In this document: positions 17,357 through 26,121 of the stretch, one piece after another | Layout of the letters: each line of letters starts with the position of its first letter | Position numbering within the stretch: position 1 is the first letter of the stretch | Assembly: GCA_016703645.1 (NCBI GenBank) | Contig: JADJBR010000003.1 | Location: 1-64,000, forward strand | Source: Zoogloea sp. | GTDB taxonomy: Bacteria; Pseudomonadota; Gammaproteobacteria; Burkholderiales; Rhodocyclaceae | Length of the DNA: 64,000 nt | Direction of reading: 5' to 3' | Position numbers and translations under genes: made by a program | The notes under the pieces: generated by a model | Database searches by the model: none | What the model saw: only the letters and a program-made list of their open reading frames with translations | What the model was told of the DNA's origin: nothing

Positions 17357-17513
17357 AGCCAAACGCCTCTTCAATCATTTTGCGACGACACCGGCTGACT
17401 GCATAGGCTTCCGTACCCTTGGCCGGAATGCGGGCCTCGATATTGATACCACTGAACAAGGGGCTCCGTTTGCGATCGGTGGCGCGCATCGGACTGTTGT
17501 TGGCTCGCCAATA
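17325..17513 (-). pseudogene. Remnant of an IS transposase 3' end
   Basis: The minus-strand frame ending at 17325 includes YAVSRCRRKMIEEAFGW. The block SxxxRKxIEEAFGW is characteristic of the end of DDE transposases of the IS5/IS1182 kind. No N-terminal part, DDE residues or complete inverted repeats were found, and the frame ends soon after FGW. It lies between rssA and the BrnT/BrnA remnant. Confidence 0.5.
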
Positions 17514-17579
17514 CCCTTGGACTTGTACCTGCCCCGAAACCCTCGCTCTGCGTGTGAGTCAGGGTAAGCCAACGCCTTG

Positions 17580-18497
17580 CTAGCGCCCGAGCGCCCGGGC
17601 GATGGCGGGTAGGGCAAGCTCGACGGCGGCTTCGCCTTCGGCGATGGCTTCGGCGCCGCGGTGGAAGTCCATGAGCCCGAGCTGGGCGAGGCGCGGGGAG
17701 ATGAGAACATCGGCGGGCTCACCCGCCAGGCGGCTGCGGGCGATGCGGACGGACATGATGGCGATGCTGCTTTGCATGACGCTGAGCATGGAGGGCAGGC
17801 TTTCGTCGGCGCCCTCCTCCGCATCGGCGGCCTGTTTGCCATTGATGCCGAAGCGGGAGAGCAGCTTGCGCGACCAGCCGCTGGGGGCTTCGGCGGCGGC
17901 TTCGACCGGGTGGCGGTTGCGCCAGGCCCAACCGACGGCATCCGAGTTGAGCTCGACGGCGATGACGACGTCGGCACCCATGGCACGGGCCAGGGAGACG
18001 GGTACCGGGTTGACCAGGCCACCATCCACGAGGAGGCGCCCATCCTGCCACGTTGGGGCCATGAGGCCGGGCAGGGCGATGGAGGCGCGCACGGCGCTGG
18101 AGACGCTGCCGTCCCGCAGCCAGACTTCGTGGCCGCTGTGGAGATCGGTGGCGACGCAGCCGAAGGTGTGGGGCAAGGCGGTGAAGTCGCGGTCGACGAA
18201 CTGGCGTTCGAAGAAGGCCATGAGCTTGTCGCCCTTGAGCAGGCCACCGCGCAGGCCCATGTCCATCAGGCCGACCACGTCCTGCCAGCCCAGGGTTTCG
18301 ACCCAGGCGCCGAGCTTTTCGGTGTCGCCGGCTGCGGCGACGGCGCCGACGAAGGCGCCGATGGAGCAACCGCTGATGATCTGTGGCTCGATCCCCTCCC
18401 GCGCCAGTGCCCGCAGCACACCGATATGCGCCCACCCGCGGGCGGAACCGCTGCCGAGGGCGATGCCGATGCGAGGGGGGCGTTTGCGGCGGGTCAT
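17580..18497 (-). CDS. Patatin-like phospholipase family protein (RssA type)
   Basis: This is a serine lipid hydrolase of the patatin family. It has the oxyanion motif GIALGSGSARGWAHIGVL (residues about 11-28), the nucleophile elbow SGCSIGA (G-x-S-x-G, Ser near 45) and the catalytic Asp in LLVDGGLVNPVPV. Length (305 residues) fits RssA-like proteins. No signal peptide is seen, so it is likely cytoplasmic. It is separated by 135 bp from rimO. Confidence 0.85.
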   Translation of the reverse strand: MTRRKRPPRIGIALGSGSARGWAHIGVLRALAREGIEPQIISGCSIGAFVGAVAAAGDTEKLGAWVETLGWQDVVGLMDMGLRGGLLKGDKLMAFFERQFVDRDFTALPHTFGCVATDLHSGHEVWLRDGSVSSAVRASIALPGLMAPTWQDGRLLVDGGLVNPVPVSLARAMGADVVIAVELNSDAVGWAWRNRHPVEAAAEAPSGWSRKLLSRFGINGKQAADAEEGADESLPSMLSVMQSSIAIMSVRIARSRLAGEPADVLISPRLAQLGLMDFHRGAEAIAEGEAAVELALPAIARALGR

Positions 18498-18632
18498 GGC
18501 CTTACCGTGGGGTGGATTTCATTGGCGATGGTCGCGTCAGGCATGTGGACACGATCCGTCGTCGGCGTGCCCCATCGAGCTCACGCAAACCCCGGCCGAC
18601 ATGGGGTTTGCACCTGTTTCATCCCTCCGCGC

Positions 18633-19959
18633 TTAAAGCGGCTCGGCGTAAAGGTCGTGCACATCGCAGTCGGTGATGCGGACGCGGGCGAATTCGCCGG
18701 GCTCGAGGTGTTCGCCAGCCGGGATGATGACGAGGCCATCGATGTCGGGGGCGTCGCCGGGCGAGCGGGCCAGGGCGCCCTCGTCGTCGATCTCGTCCAC
18801 CAGCACGGTCATCTCGCGGCCGATGAAGCGTTCGAGACGTTCGGTGGAGATGTCTTCCTGGAATTCCATGAGCTGCTGGCGGCGCTCTTCGCGGATTTCG
18901 TCGGGAACGGCACCGGGCAGTTCGTTGGCGGCGGCGCCTTCAACCGGCGAGTAGGCAAAGGCGCCCACGCGGTCGAGCTTGGCTTCTTCGAGGAACTGGA
19001 GAAGTTCTTCGAACTCGGCGTCGGTCTCGCCGGGGAAGCCGGTGATGAAGGTGGAGCGGATGGTGAGGTCGGGGCAGATCTCGCGCCAGCGACGCACGCG
19101 TTCGAGGTTGTTCTCGGCGCTGGCCGGACGCTTCATGGCCTTGAGGATGCGCGGGCTGGCGTGCTGGAAGGGCACGTCGAGGTAGGGCAGGATCTTGCCT
19201 TCGGCCATCAGCGGGATGATGTCGTCCACGCTGGGGTAGGGGTAGACGTAGTGCAGGCGCACCCATACACCCAGCTCGCCAAGGGCGTTACACAGGTCGT
19301 AGAGCTTGGTGCGCATGGGCTTGCCGCCCCAGAAGCCGGTGCGGTACTTGGTGTCGACGCCGTAGGCGGAGGTGTCCTGGGAGACGACGAGGAGCTCCTT
19401 GACGCCGGCATTGACGAGGTTTTCGGCCTCGCGCATGACCTCGCCGATGGGCCGGCTGACCAGGTCGCCGCGCAGGGACGGGATGATGCAGAAGGTGCAG
19501 CGGTGGTTGCAGCCTTCGGAAATCTTGAGGTAGGCGTAGTGATCCGGCGTGAGCTTGATGCCCTGGGGCGGGATCAGGTCGATGAAGGGGTCGTGGGGCT
19601 TGGGCAGGTGCTTGTGCACCTCGTGCATGACCTGCTTCGGTGGCGTGGGGGCCGGTGACGGCGAGCACCTGCGGGTGGGCCGCCAGCACCACGTCGTCCT
19701 TGGCACCCAGGCAGCCCGTGACGATGACCTTGCCGTTCTCGGCGAGGGCTTCGCCGATGGCGTCGAGGGACTCTTCCACCGCGGAATCGATGAAGCCGCA
19801 GGTGTTGATCACCACCAGGTCGGAGCCTTCATAGGAGGGGGATATCTCGTAGCCTTCGGCCCGCAGGCGGGTAAGGATGTGCTCGGAGTCCACCAATGCC
19901 TTGGGGCACCCGAGCGAAACGAACCCCACCTTGGGGGCGGCGAGCTTGGATTGGGTCAT
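18633..19959 (-). CDS. rimO: RimO, ribosomal protein S12 methylthiotransferase (one frameshift)
   Basis: This radical-SAM enzyme adds a methylthio group to an aspartate of ribosomal protein S12. The N-terminal UPF0004 domain is intact ([45 protein letters not shown]: three cluster cysteines). The radical-SAM motif CNHRCTFC and the C-terminal TRAM domain follow. Between VTGPHATE and QVMHEV, near 19640, one extra G shifts the frame. Removing it restores a normal 441-residue protein. As the rest is perfectly conserved, a sequencing error is more likely than a dead gene. Confidence 0.88.
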
Positions 19960-20017
19960 GCGTAAAAACCTGTGGGGATGAAGTGCAAGGGCCGCGTCGA
20001 TTGCGCGGCCCCGTTTT

Positions 20018-20623
20018 TTATTTCTTGGGAGTGGCTGGCGGAGCGGCGTCGGGTGCCTGCGCGGCACTCTTGTCTCCGGCAAGGCCGGAGGGGAAGCCGG
20101 GGAAGGGGAAGCCGGAGAAGAGATTGCGGGTCTGGCTGTCCAGTTGCTCCTGCATCTGGGCATACATCTTCTTGCTCTGCTCCATGTAGGCCCCCATCAT
20201 GCTCTGCATGGCCGGCCCCTGGAAGTTCAGGAACTGGGCCCACAGGTCTTGATTGACAGTGGCGTTTTCGCCATACACCGAGCGGACTTGCTCCTGGAGC
20301 TTGCCCTGCATGTCGGTGAAGGCCTTGATGTTGTTCTCCAGATACTTGCCCATCATGCCCTGCATGGCATTGCCATAGAAGCGGATCATCTGGGAAAGAA
20401 GGTCGCTGGTGAACATGGGGGCGCCACCCGCCTCCTCTTCGAGGATGATCTGCAGCAGGATGTTGCGGGTCAGGTCTTCGCCGCTCTTGGCGTCAACAAC
20501 CTGGAAGATACCGTGTTCAAGGACGAGTTCCTTCACGTCTGCGAGCGTGATGTAGGAGCTGGTCTGGGTGTCGTAAAGGCGGCGGTTCGGGTACTTTTTT
20601 ATCAGGCGAATCTGATCGGCCAT
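20018..20623 (-). CDS. phaR: PhaR, polyhydroxyalkanoate synthesis repressor
   Basis: This DNA- and PHA-granule-binding repressor controls phasin and other PHA genes. The N-terminal PHB_acc_N domain ([20 protein letters not shown]) is followed by the PHB_acc domain with [15 protein letters not shown] long amphipathic, Met/Gln-rich region and an Ala/Pro tail come next. The start at 20623 is chosen because GAGGAGAAG lies just upstream; an upstream ATG at 20656 has no such site. It is downstream of the phaC-phaB-phaB genes but behind a terminator, so it probably has its own promoter. Confidence 0.92.
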   Translation of the reverse strand: MADQIRLIKKYPNRRLYDTQTSSYITLADVKELVLEHGIFQVVDAKSGEDLTRNILLQIILEEEAGGAPMFTSDLLSQMIRFYGNAMQGMMGKYLENNIKAFTDMQGKLQEQVRSVYGENATVNQDLWAQFLNFQGPAMQSMMGAYMEQSKKMYAQMQEQLDSQTRNLFSGFPFPGFPSGLAGDKSAAQAPDAAPPATPKK

Positions 20624-20820
20624 TCGTGTCTTCTCCTCGGCGATGAAATTCGCCATTGCCGATTATACTGCGGTGCGCAAAAAAAAACCCTGCCCCGCTG
20701 CGGGTTTACCGTGATAGGTGTTGCACGATGATGCAGGTGGCGCGGGCACTGATTCGATAGGACGATTGAGCCCGTCCGGACACGGCCCGGGTCACATGCC
20801 GCGCCTGCCCGCGCAAAAAA

Positions 20821-20846
20821 CAAAACCCCGCCGAGGCGGGGTTTTG
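20821..20846 (-). terminator. Terminator after phaB1
   Basis: CAAAACCCCGCC and GGCGGGGTTTTG form a 12-bp perfect stem, with TTTTTTG on the minus-strand 3' side. It follows the phaB1 stop by about 25 bases. A second, weaker hairpin with a long T-run lies at 20679-20707, just before phaR. Confidence 0.9.
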
Positions 20847-20870
20847 CGCGATGCATACTGCGACAGCGTA

Positions 20871-21611
20871 TTACTGGTAGTACAGACCGCCATTCACGTT
20901 CAGGGTGGCGCCGGTGACGTAGCCAGCCAGATCGGAAGACAGGTAGACCACGGCAGCACCGATTTCTTCCGGCTTGCCAAGGCGCTTGACGGGCACGGTG
21001 TCGATGATGGCGTTGCGGACTTCTTCCTTGATGGCCATGACCATGTCGGTGCCGATGTAGCCCGGGGCAATGGCGTTACAGGTAACGCCCTTGGTGGCCA
21101 GCTCGGCAGCCAGGGCCTTGGTGAAGCCGATGACACCAGCCTTGGCGGCGGAGTAGTTGGTCTGGCCGGCCTGGCCCTTGACGCCGTTCACCGAGGAGAT
21201 GTTGATGATGCGGCCAAAGCCACGCTCTGCCATCTTGGGGGAGATGGAGTGGGTGACGTTGAACAGGCTGGTGAGGTTGGTCGCAATGACCGCGTCCCAC
21301 TGGCCCTTTTCCATCTTCGGGAAGAACTTGTCGCGGGTGATGCCGGCGTTGTTCACCAGGATGTCGATGGGGCCGACTTCGGTGGCGATGGCCTCAACGG
21401 CCGCCTTGCACTGCTCGTAGTCGGAGACGTCGAACCCGTACAGCGGGATGTCGAGGCCTTCCGCCTTGCGGGCTTCAACCCATGCGTCCTTGGCGGGATC
21501 GCCCGGGAAGAAGTTGCCCACCACGCGGACACCTGCGGCAGCGAGGGATTTGCAGATCGCAGTGCCGAGACCACCAACTGCGCCAGTAACAAGAGCGATG
21601 CGTTGAGTCAT
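20871..21611 (-). CDS. phaB: PhaB, acetoacetyl-CoA reductase (copy 1)
   Basis: This NADPH-dependent short-chain dehydrogenase makes (R)-3-hydroxybutyryl-CoA for PHA synthesis. It has the cofactor motif TGAVGGLGTAI, NNAGITRD, the Ser-Tyr-Lys catalytic set (INISSVNG..., QTNYSAAKAG) and the PhaB end NVNGGLYYQ. Length is the usual 246. AAGGAAAG precedes the ATG. It follows the second phaB by 39 bp and ends at a strong terminator. It diverges from copy 2 in the substrate-proximal C-terminal third. Confidence 0.93.
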   Translation of the reverse strand: MTQRIALVTGAVGGLGTAICKSLAAAGVRVVGNFFPGDPAKDAWVEARKAEGLDIPLYGFDVSDYEQCKAAVEAIATEVGPIDILVNNAGITRDKFFPKMEKGQWDAVIATNLTSLFNVTHSISPKMAERGFGRIINISSVNGVKGQAGQTNYSAAKAGVIGFTKALAAELATKGVTCNAIAPGYIGTDMVMAIKEEVRNAIIDTVPVKRLGKPEEIGAAVVYLSSDLAGYVTGATLNVNGGLYYQ

Positions 21612-21650
21612 TTCACTTTCCTTTTTTTGCAGTGCCAGAGAGAGTGGCGA

Positions 21651-22391
21651 TTAGAACATATGCTGACCGCCGTTGATAGAGATGTTGGCGCCGGTCACGA
21701 AGGCCGCCTCGTCGGAGGAGAGGTAGGCGATCAGACCCGCGATTTCTTCCGGCTTGCCGAGGCGGCTCATCGGAATCTGGGGCAGGATCTTGCTTTCAAG
21801 CACTTCCTGCGGAATGGCGAGGACCATCTTGGTGCCGATGTAACCCGGGGAGATGGTGTTGACCGTCACTCCGGACTTGGCGACTTCGAGGGCCAGGGAC
21901 TTGGTGAAACCGTGCATGCCCGCCTTGGCGGCGGCATAGTTGGTCTGACCAAAGGCACCCTTGATGCCGTTGAGGGAGGACACGTTGATGACGCGCCCCC
22001 AGTTGCGGTCGACCATGCCGTCCATGACCTGCTTGGTCATGTTGAAGACGCTGTCGAGGTTGGTATGGATGACGGCGTCCCAGTCGGCCTTGGTCATGCG
22101 CTTGAAGGTCATGTCGCGGGTGATGCCCGCGTTGTTGACCAGAACGTCGACGGGGCCGATCTCGGCGGTGACCTGCTCGACGCAGGCTTTGGCTGAGTCA
22201 AAATCACCCACATCGCAGGGGTAGGCCTTGAAGCCATAACCCATGTTGTTCATGGTCTGCAGCCATTCGGCGGCTTTTTGATTGCCGGGCGAGTGGGTGG
22301 TGACGACCTTGTAGCCGAGCGCCGCCAGCTTGATGCAGATGGACTCGCCGAGACCGCCCATACCTCCGGTTACCAGTGCTACACGTGCCAT
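21651..22391 (-). CDS. phaB: PhaB, acetoacetyl-CoA reductase (copy 2)
   Basis: This paralogue of the downstream gene is also 246 residues: TGGMGGLGESI, NNAGITRDMTFKRMTKADWD, QTNYAAAKAG (Tyr/Lys) and SINGGQHMF. The FKRMTKADWD and MPMSRLGKPEEIA-like stretches are closer to the Cupriavidus PhaB1 style than copy 1 is. GGGAG lies 5 bases before the ATG. It is in tandem after phaC with a 139-bp gap. Confidence 0.93.
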   Translation of the reverse strand: MARVALVTGGMGGLGESICIKLAALGYKVVTTHSPGNQKAAEWLQTMNNMGYGFKAYPCDVGDFDSAKACVEQVTAEIGPVDVLVNNAGITRDMTFKRMTKADWDAVIHTNLDSVFNMTKQVMDGMVDRNWGRVINVSSLNGIKGAFGQTNYAAAKAGMHGFTKSLALEVAKSGVTVNTISPGYIGTKMVLAIPQEVLESKILPQIPMSRLGKPEEIAGLIAYLSSDEAAFVTGANISINGGQHMF

Positions 22392-22530
22392 GATTCTCCC
22401 TCCTTTTTCATGATTTATGCGGGGGTGACTTGAACGCCGGCAGCGCCCCCGTTGTTGTCTCGCCGCCAGCGCTTTTCTATTTTTATGATGTGCGCTCCGG
22501 CACGGGCAAAGGCCGCGCCGGAGTTGAAAC

Positions 22531-24270
22531 TCAGGCCTTTTCCTTCACGTAACGGCCGGGGGCCGCTTCGATGACCTTGTATTTGGTGCTACCAGGCTTG
22601 TTGCGGGCAGCGATCTGGGTGCCGCTGCGGGTCTTGAGCCATTCGATCCAGTGCAGCCACCAGCTACCCTTTTGCTCGGCGGCGGTCTCGAGCCACTCCT
22701 CGGGCACGGAGGCCGCGGAGTCGCTGGTCCAGTAGCTGCGGCGGTTCTTGGAGGCCGGGTTGATGGCGCCGGCGATGTGCCCGCTGGCGCCGAGCACGAA
22801 GGTGGTTTCGCCGCCGAGGATCTGGCGCACCAGGTAGGCGCTGGTCCAGGGCACGATGTGGTCTTCGCGGGTGGCGAGGAGGTAGGCGGGCAGATCGACC
22901 TTGCCCATGTCCACCTTGACACCGAGCATCTCGAGCTTGCCGGGCACCCGCAGGTTGTTCTCGAGGTACATGTTGCGCAGATACCAGGCGAGGAAGGGGC
23001 CGGAAAGGTTGGTGCTGTCGGAGTTCCAGTACAGCAGATCGAAGGCTTCGGGCTGCTTGCCCTTGAGGTAGTTGCCGACCACGTATTGCCAGATGAGGTC
23101 GTTGGCCCGCAGGCTGGAGAAGACTTGCGCGAGCTCACGGCCCATCAGCAGGCCGCCCTTGCCGATGGCGGCTTCGCGGGCGGCGACGGAGGCTTCGTCC
23201 ACCAGACAGCCGATTTCGCCGGCATCGGCAAAATCAAGCAGGGTGGTCATGAGGGTGAGGCTTTCGGCCGGGTCTTCGCCCTTGGCGCGCAACACGGCAA
23301 GGGAGGACGACAGGATGGTGCCGCCCACGCAGAAACCGAGGACGTTGGGCTTGTCCACCTTGGTGACTTCACGCACCACCTGGAGGGCGGTGATGGGGCC
23401 TTTTTCGAGATAGTCGTCCCAGCCGAAGTGGGCTTCCTCGGCCTTGGCGTTCTTCCAGGAAACAAGGAAGACGGTGAAGCCCTGTTCGACGATGAAGCGC
23501 ACCAGTGAGTTGGCGGGCTGCAGGTCCATGATGTAGAACTTGTTGATGCAGGGCGGGACGATCAGCAGCGGGGTCTTGTAGACCTTTTCGGTGAGCGGCG
23601 CGTACTGGATCAGCTGGATGAGCTCGTTTTCGTAGATGACAGAACCGGGCGTGGTGGCCAGGTTGCGGCCGATCTCGAAGGCAGAGTCGTCGGTCATGGA
23701 GATGCGGCCCTTCTCCATGTCGCCGATGAGGTTCTTGATGCCCTGGGTGATGCTTTCGCCCTTGGTGGCGAGAGCGGTCTGGATGAACTCCGGGTTGGTG
23801 GCCGCGAAGTTGGAGGGGGCCAGGGCGTCGATGTACTGGCGGGTCAGGAACTGCATGCGGGCCTTGCTGCGACCATCGGCGATGGGCAGGGCGTCGGAAA
23901 CCTTGGCGAGGTAGTCTGCGTTGAGCAGATAGGCTTGGCGAATGTAGTCATAGACGGGGCTCGACGACCACTCGGGCGCGGCGAAACGGCGATCGCCGGG
24001 CTGGGGCTGAACCATAGGCTCGGCGGGTTCGCCGGGGCGCGCCTGGGCCATGCTGGTCCATAGGCGGGTGTGGGCTTCGGCAAGCTCCTTCTGGAGCCGG
24101 GCAAGCTCCTGGGTCTCAGGCAGGGGGATCTGCGGCGCAGCAGCAGGTGCGACCTGCTGGAGCGCGGCATTCTGCTTGCCGAGGAAATCGAAAAAGCCTT
24201 CGGCCAGTGACTGACCGAACTTGAACATGCCCTGTAGTGCCTCTGCAGACTGCTCCGGTGTTACAGACAT
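22531..24270 (-). CDS. phaC: PhaC, class I poly(3-hydroxyalkanoate) synthase
   Basis: This enzyme polymerises (R)-3-hydroxyacyl-CoA at the granule surface. The protein (579 residues) has the PhaC N-terminal domain and an alpha/beta-hydrolase core. The lipase-box variant GFCVGG gives the nucleophile Cys314, with Asp470 in TREDHIVPW and His498 in GASGHIAGAINP as the rest of the triad. The family marker SWKNAKAEEAHFGWDDY is present. The ATG at 24270 is chosen over 24300 because AAGGAGAGG sits right before it. It is first in a phaC-phaB-phaB unit on the minus strand. Confidence 0.95.
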   Translation of the reverse strand: MSVTPEQSAEALQGMFKFGQSLAEGFFDFLGKQNAALQQVAPAAAPQIPLPETQELARLQKELAEAHTRLWTSMAQARPGEPAEPMVQPQPGDRRFAAPEWSSSPVYDYIRQAYLLNADYLAKVSDALPIADGRSKARMQFLTRQYIDALAPSNFAATNPEFIQTALATKGESITQGIKNLIGDMEKGRISMTDDSAFEIGRNLATTPGSVIYENELIQLIQYAPLTEKVYKTPLLIVPPCINKFYIMDLQPANSLVRFIVEQGFTVFLVSWKNAKAEEAHFGWDDYLEKGPITALQVVREVTKVDKPNVLGFCVGGTILSSSLAVLRAKGEDPAESLTLMTTLLDFADAGEIGCLVDEASVAAREAAIGKGGLLMGRELAQVFSSLRANDLIWQYVVGNYLKGKQPEAFDLLYWNSDSTNLSGPFLAWYLRNMYLENNLRVPGKLEMLGVKVDMGKVDLPAYLLATREDHIVPWTSAYLVRQILGGETTFVLGASGHIAGAINPASKNRRSYWTSDSAASVPEEWLETAAEQKGSWWLHWIEWLKTRSGTQIAARNKPGSTKYKVIEAAPGRYVKEKA

Positions 24271-24371
24271 CCACCTCTCCTTGTTGTTTGCCTTTTGCAC
24301 GACGTTATGGTGCGGGCGAATCTGACCAACACCTGCCCCCGACCCGCATTGCGGCCTTGTAGAATCCGGGG

Positions 24372-24596
24372 ATGTATATCGTTGCTATCGCTTGGATTTA
24401 TGTCGCCCTGCTCGCCACGGTAACCGAAACGACCGTGATCGGCGGGATTCTGACTTTCTTGTTGTATGGCCTTGCGCCGCTCTCCCTGTTTTTGTGGCTT
24501 TTCGGCACCCCGGCCCGCCGCCGTCGCTCAGCCCAACGCTCGCTCCGCGAGGGGGTGGGCCAGGACGATGGAGGCAATGCCGGCGGCGATCAATAA
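24372..24596 (+). CDS. Small membrane protein of unknown function
   Basis: The 74-residue frame has two hydrophobic helices (YIVAIAWIYVALLATVTET and GILTFLLYGLAPLSLFLWLF) and a basic/Gly-rich soluble tail. It starts 101 bp from the divergent phaC. Its last 69 bases overlap the 3' end of the convergent ZIP-transporter gene. The membrane part looks real; the tail is read through another gene's antisense strand, so the true stop context is unusual. Function unknown. Confidence 0.6.
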   Translation: MYIVAIAWIYVALLATVTETTVIGGILTFLLYGLAPLSLFLWLFGTPARRRRSAQRSLREGVGQDDGGNAGGDQ

Positions 24597-25337
24597 TACC
24601 TGTTGGGCGGTGGCGCGCAATTCAGTCCGTTTATGCAAACCCGGAATGAGATCGGCCACGGCGACGTAAATCATACTCGCGGCGGCGAGGGCAAGAAACA
24701 CCGGCACCAGCGTCTCCATGTGAGAGAGGGCAAAGTACGCCAGGATGCCTCCCACCAGGGTCGCGAGGCTCGACAGGAGATTGAAGGCCAGCGCCTTGCC
24801 CCGGCTGTAGCCGGAATGCAGAAGAATCAGGAAGTCACCAGCCTCCTGGGGGATCTCGTGGGCAATGATGGCCATGGCCGTGACGATGCCCAGCGGGGTG
24901 CTCTCGACGAAGGCGGCGGCAATGAGTACGCCGTCGACAAAATTGTGAAAGGTGTCACCGATGAGGATCAGCAGGCCGCTGCGCCCATGATCGTGCTCCT
25001 GGGCCGCAGCCTGCCCGTGCCCGTGGTGATCATGCCCGTGCCCGTGGCAACCTTCGTCGTGGCAGTGACGCCATAGAACGAGCTTTTCCAGAACAAAGAA
25101 AATCAGGATGCCGGCCAGGATGTTCATGGCGGCACGTTCGGGGCTTTCGGCAGCCTCGATGGCGTGGGGCAGCACCTCGAGGAAGGCAGCCCCGAGCAGG
25201 GCGCCAATGGCGTAGCTGATGAGGGTCGGCACCCAGGTGGGGCGGGCAGCCCAGGAGAGCGCCGCCGCCACGAGCACGCTCAACAGCCCCCCGGAGATAC
25301 TCATCACTACAATCCAGGCAAGGGGGGTCATGGTCAT
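24528..25337 (-). CDS. ZIP-family divalent metal transporter (ZupT/GufA-like)
   Basis: This inner-membrane importer is for zinc or related metals. It has about eight helices. Metal-site motifs lie in helices IV and V: GDTFHNFVDGVLIAAAF (HNxxDG) and IIAHEIPQEAGDF (HExPQE). The loop between helices III and IV is strongly His-rich (HCHDEGCHGHGHDHHGHG), a metal-binding loop typical of the family. The start at 25337 (MTMTPL) begins just before the first helix. No metalloregulator gene is adjacent. Confidence 0.88.
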   Translation of the reverse strand: MTMTPLAWIVVMSISGGLLSVLVAAALSWAARPTWVPTLISYAIGALLGAAFLEVLPHAIEAAESPERAAMNILAGILIFFVLEKLVLWRHCHDEGCHGHGHDHHGHGQAAAQEHDHGRSGLLILIGDTFHNFVDGVLIAAAFVESTPLGIVTAMAIIAHEIPQEAGDFLILLHSGYSRGKALAFNLLSSLATLVGGILAYFALSHMETLVPVFLALAAASMIYVAVADLIPGLHKRTELRATAQQVLLIAAGIASIVLAHPLAERALG

Positions 25338-25389
25338 CCGCAGATCAAATGGGCCGCGCAGTATAGCGCCAGCGCCCCAAAACCATGGC

Positions 25390-26121
25390 TCACGCCAGCC
25401 AGATGAGGGAGGCCATGCGGCCGGTGGCGCCGTCGCGACGATAGGAGAAGAAACGAGCCGGATCGCTGACCGTGCAGGCGTCACCACCATGGATGCCGGT
25501 CACGCCTGCACGGATGAGGCGCTGGCGGGCCAGAAGGTAGATGTCGGCCAGCCACTTGTGTTGATTGGGGGATGGCCGGAATGCGGCCCCGGATGCGGGG
25601 TCGTGGCCCATGAAGGCCGCCCGGACCTCTCCGCCCACCTCGAAGGCATCGGGGCCGATGGCCGGGCCGAGCCAGGCCAGTAGCTGGCCCGGCGGTACGC
25701 CCATCGCCGCCACGGTCGCTTCGATCACGCCGTCAAAGAGTCCGCGCCAGCCGGCATGGGCGGCGGCAACGACGTTACCTGCCCTGTCGCAGAGCAGGAC
25801 CGGCAGGCAGTCGGCGGTCATGACCACGCAGACACGACACGACTCGCGGGTGAAGGCGGCATCGGCATCGGGCACACCGTCGCCGACGGCGGCATCCACG
25901 ACGGTGGTCCCGTGTACCTGGTTGAGCCAGCGCGGTTCGCCGGGCAGCGCCTGGCGGAGGATGCCGCGGTTGTCGGCCACCCGGGAGGGGTCGTCACCGA
26001 CATGGGTGCCGAGGTTGAGGGTGTCGTAGGGGGCCTTGCTGACGCCGCCAGTGCGGGTGGTGGTCAGGGCCTTGACGCGGGCCGGAGCCGGCCAGTCGGG
26101 TTGGATCCAGGTGTCGTTCAT
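25390..26121 (-). CDS. pgeF: PgeF/YfiH multicopper polyphenol-oxidase-like (laccase domain) protein
   Basis: Family members act on peptidoglycan-related or purine nucleoside substrates. It has FNLG-type TLNLGTHVGDD, the motif LNQVHGTTV, VMTADCLPVLLCD and AAAHAGWRGLFDGVIEA (metal-site His and Cys), and a C-terminal FFSYRRDGATGRMAS. Length (243) is normal. The ATG overlaps the rluD stop as ATGA, so the two are translationally coupled, a common rluD-pgeF pairing. Confidence 0.9.
   Translation of the reverse strand: MNDTWIQPDWPAPARVKALTTTRTGGVSKAPYDTLNLGTHVGDDPSRVADNRGILRQALPGEPRWLNQVHGTTVVDAAVGDGVPDADAAFTRESCRVCVVMTADCLPVLLCDRAGNVVAAAHAGWRGLFDGVIEATVAAMGVPPGQLLAWLGPAIGPDAFEVGGEVRAAFMGHDPASGAAFRPSPNQHKWLADIYLLARQRLIRAGVTGIHGGDACTVSDPARFFSYRRDGATGRMASLIWLA

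Noticed and set aside
22392..22530. A phaA or phasin gene between phaC and phaB
   Set aside because: The 139-bp gap has no open frame of useful length on either strand.
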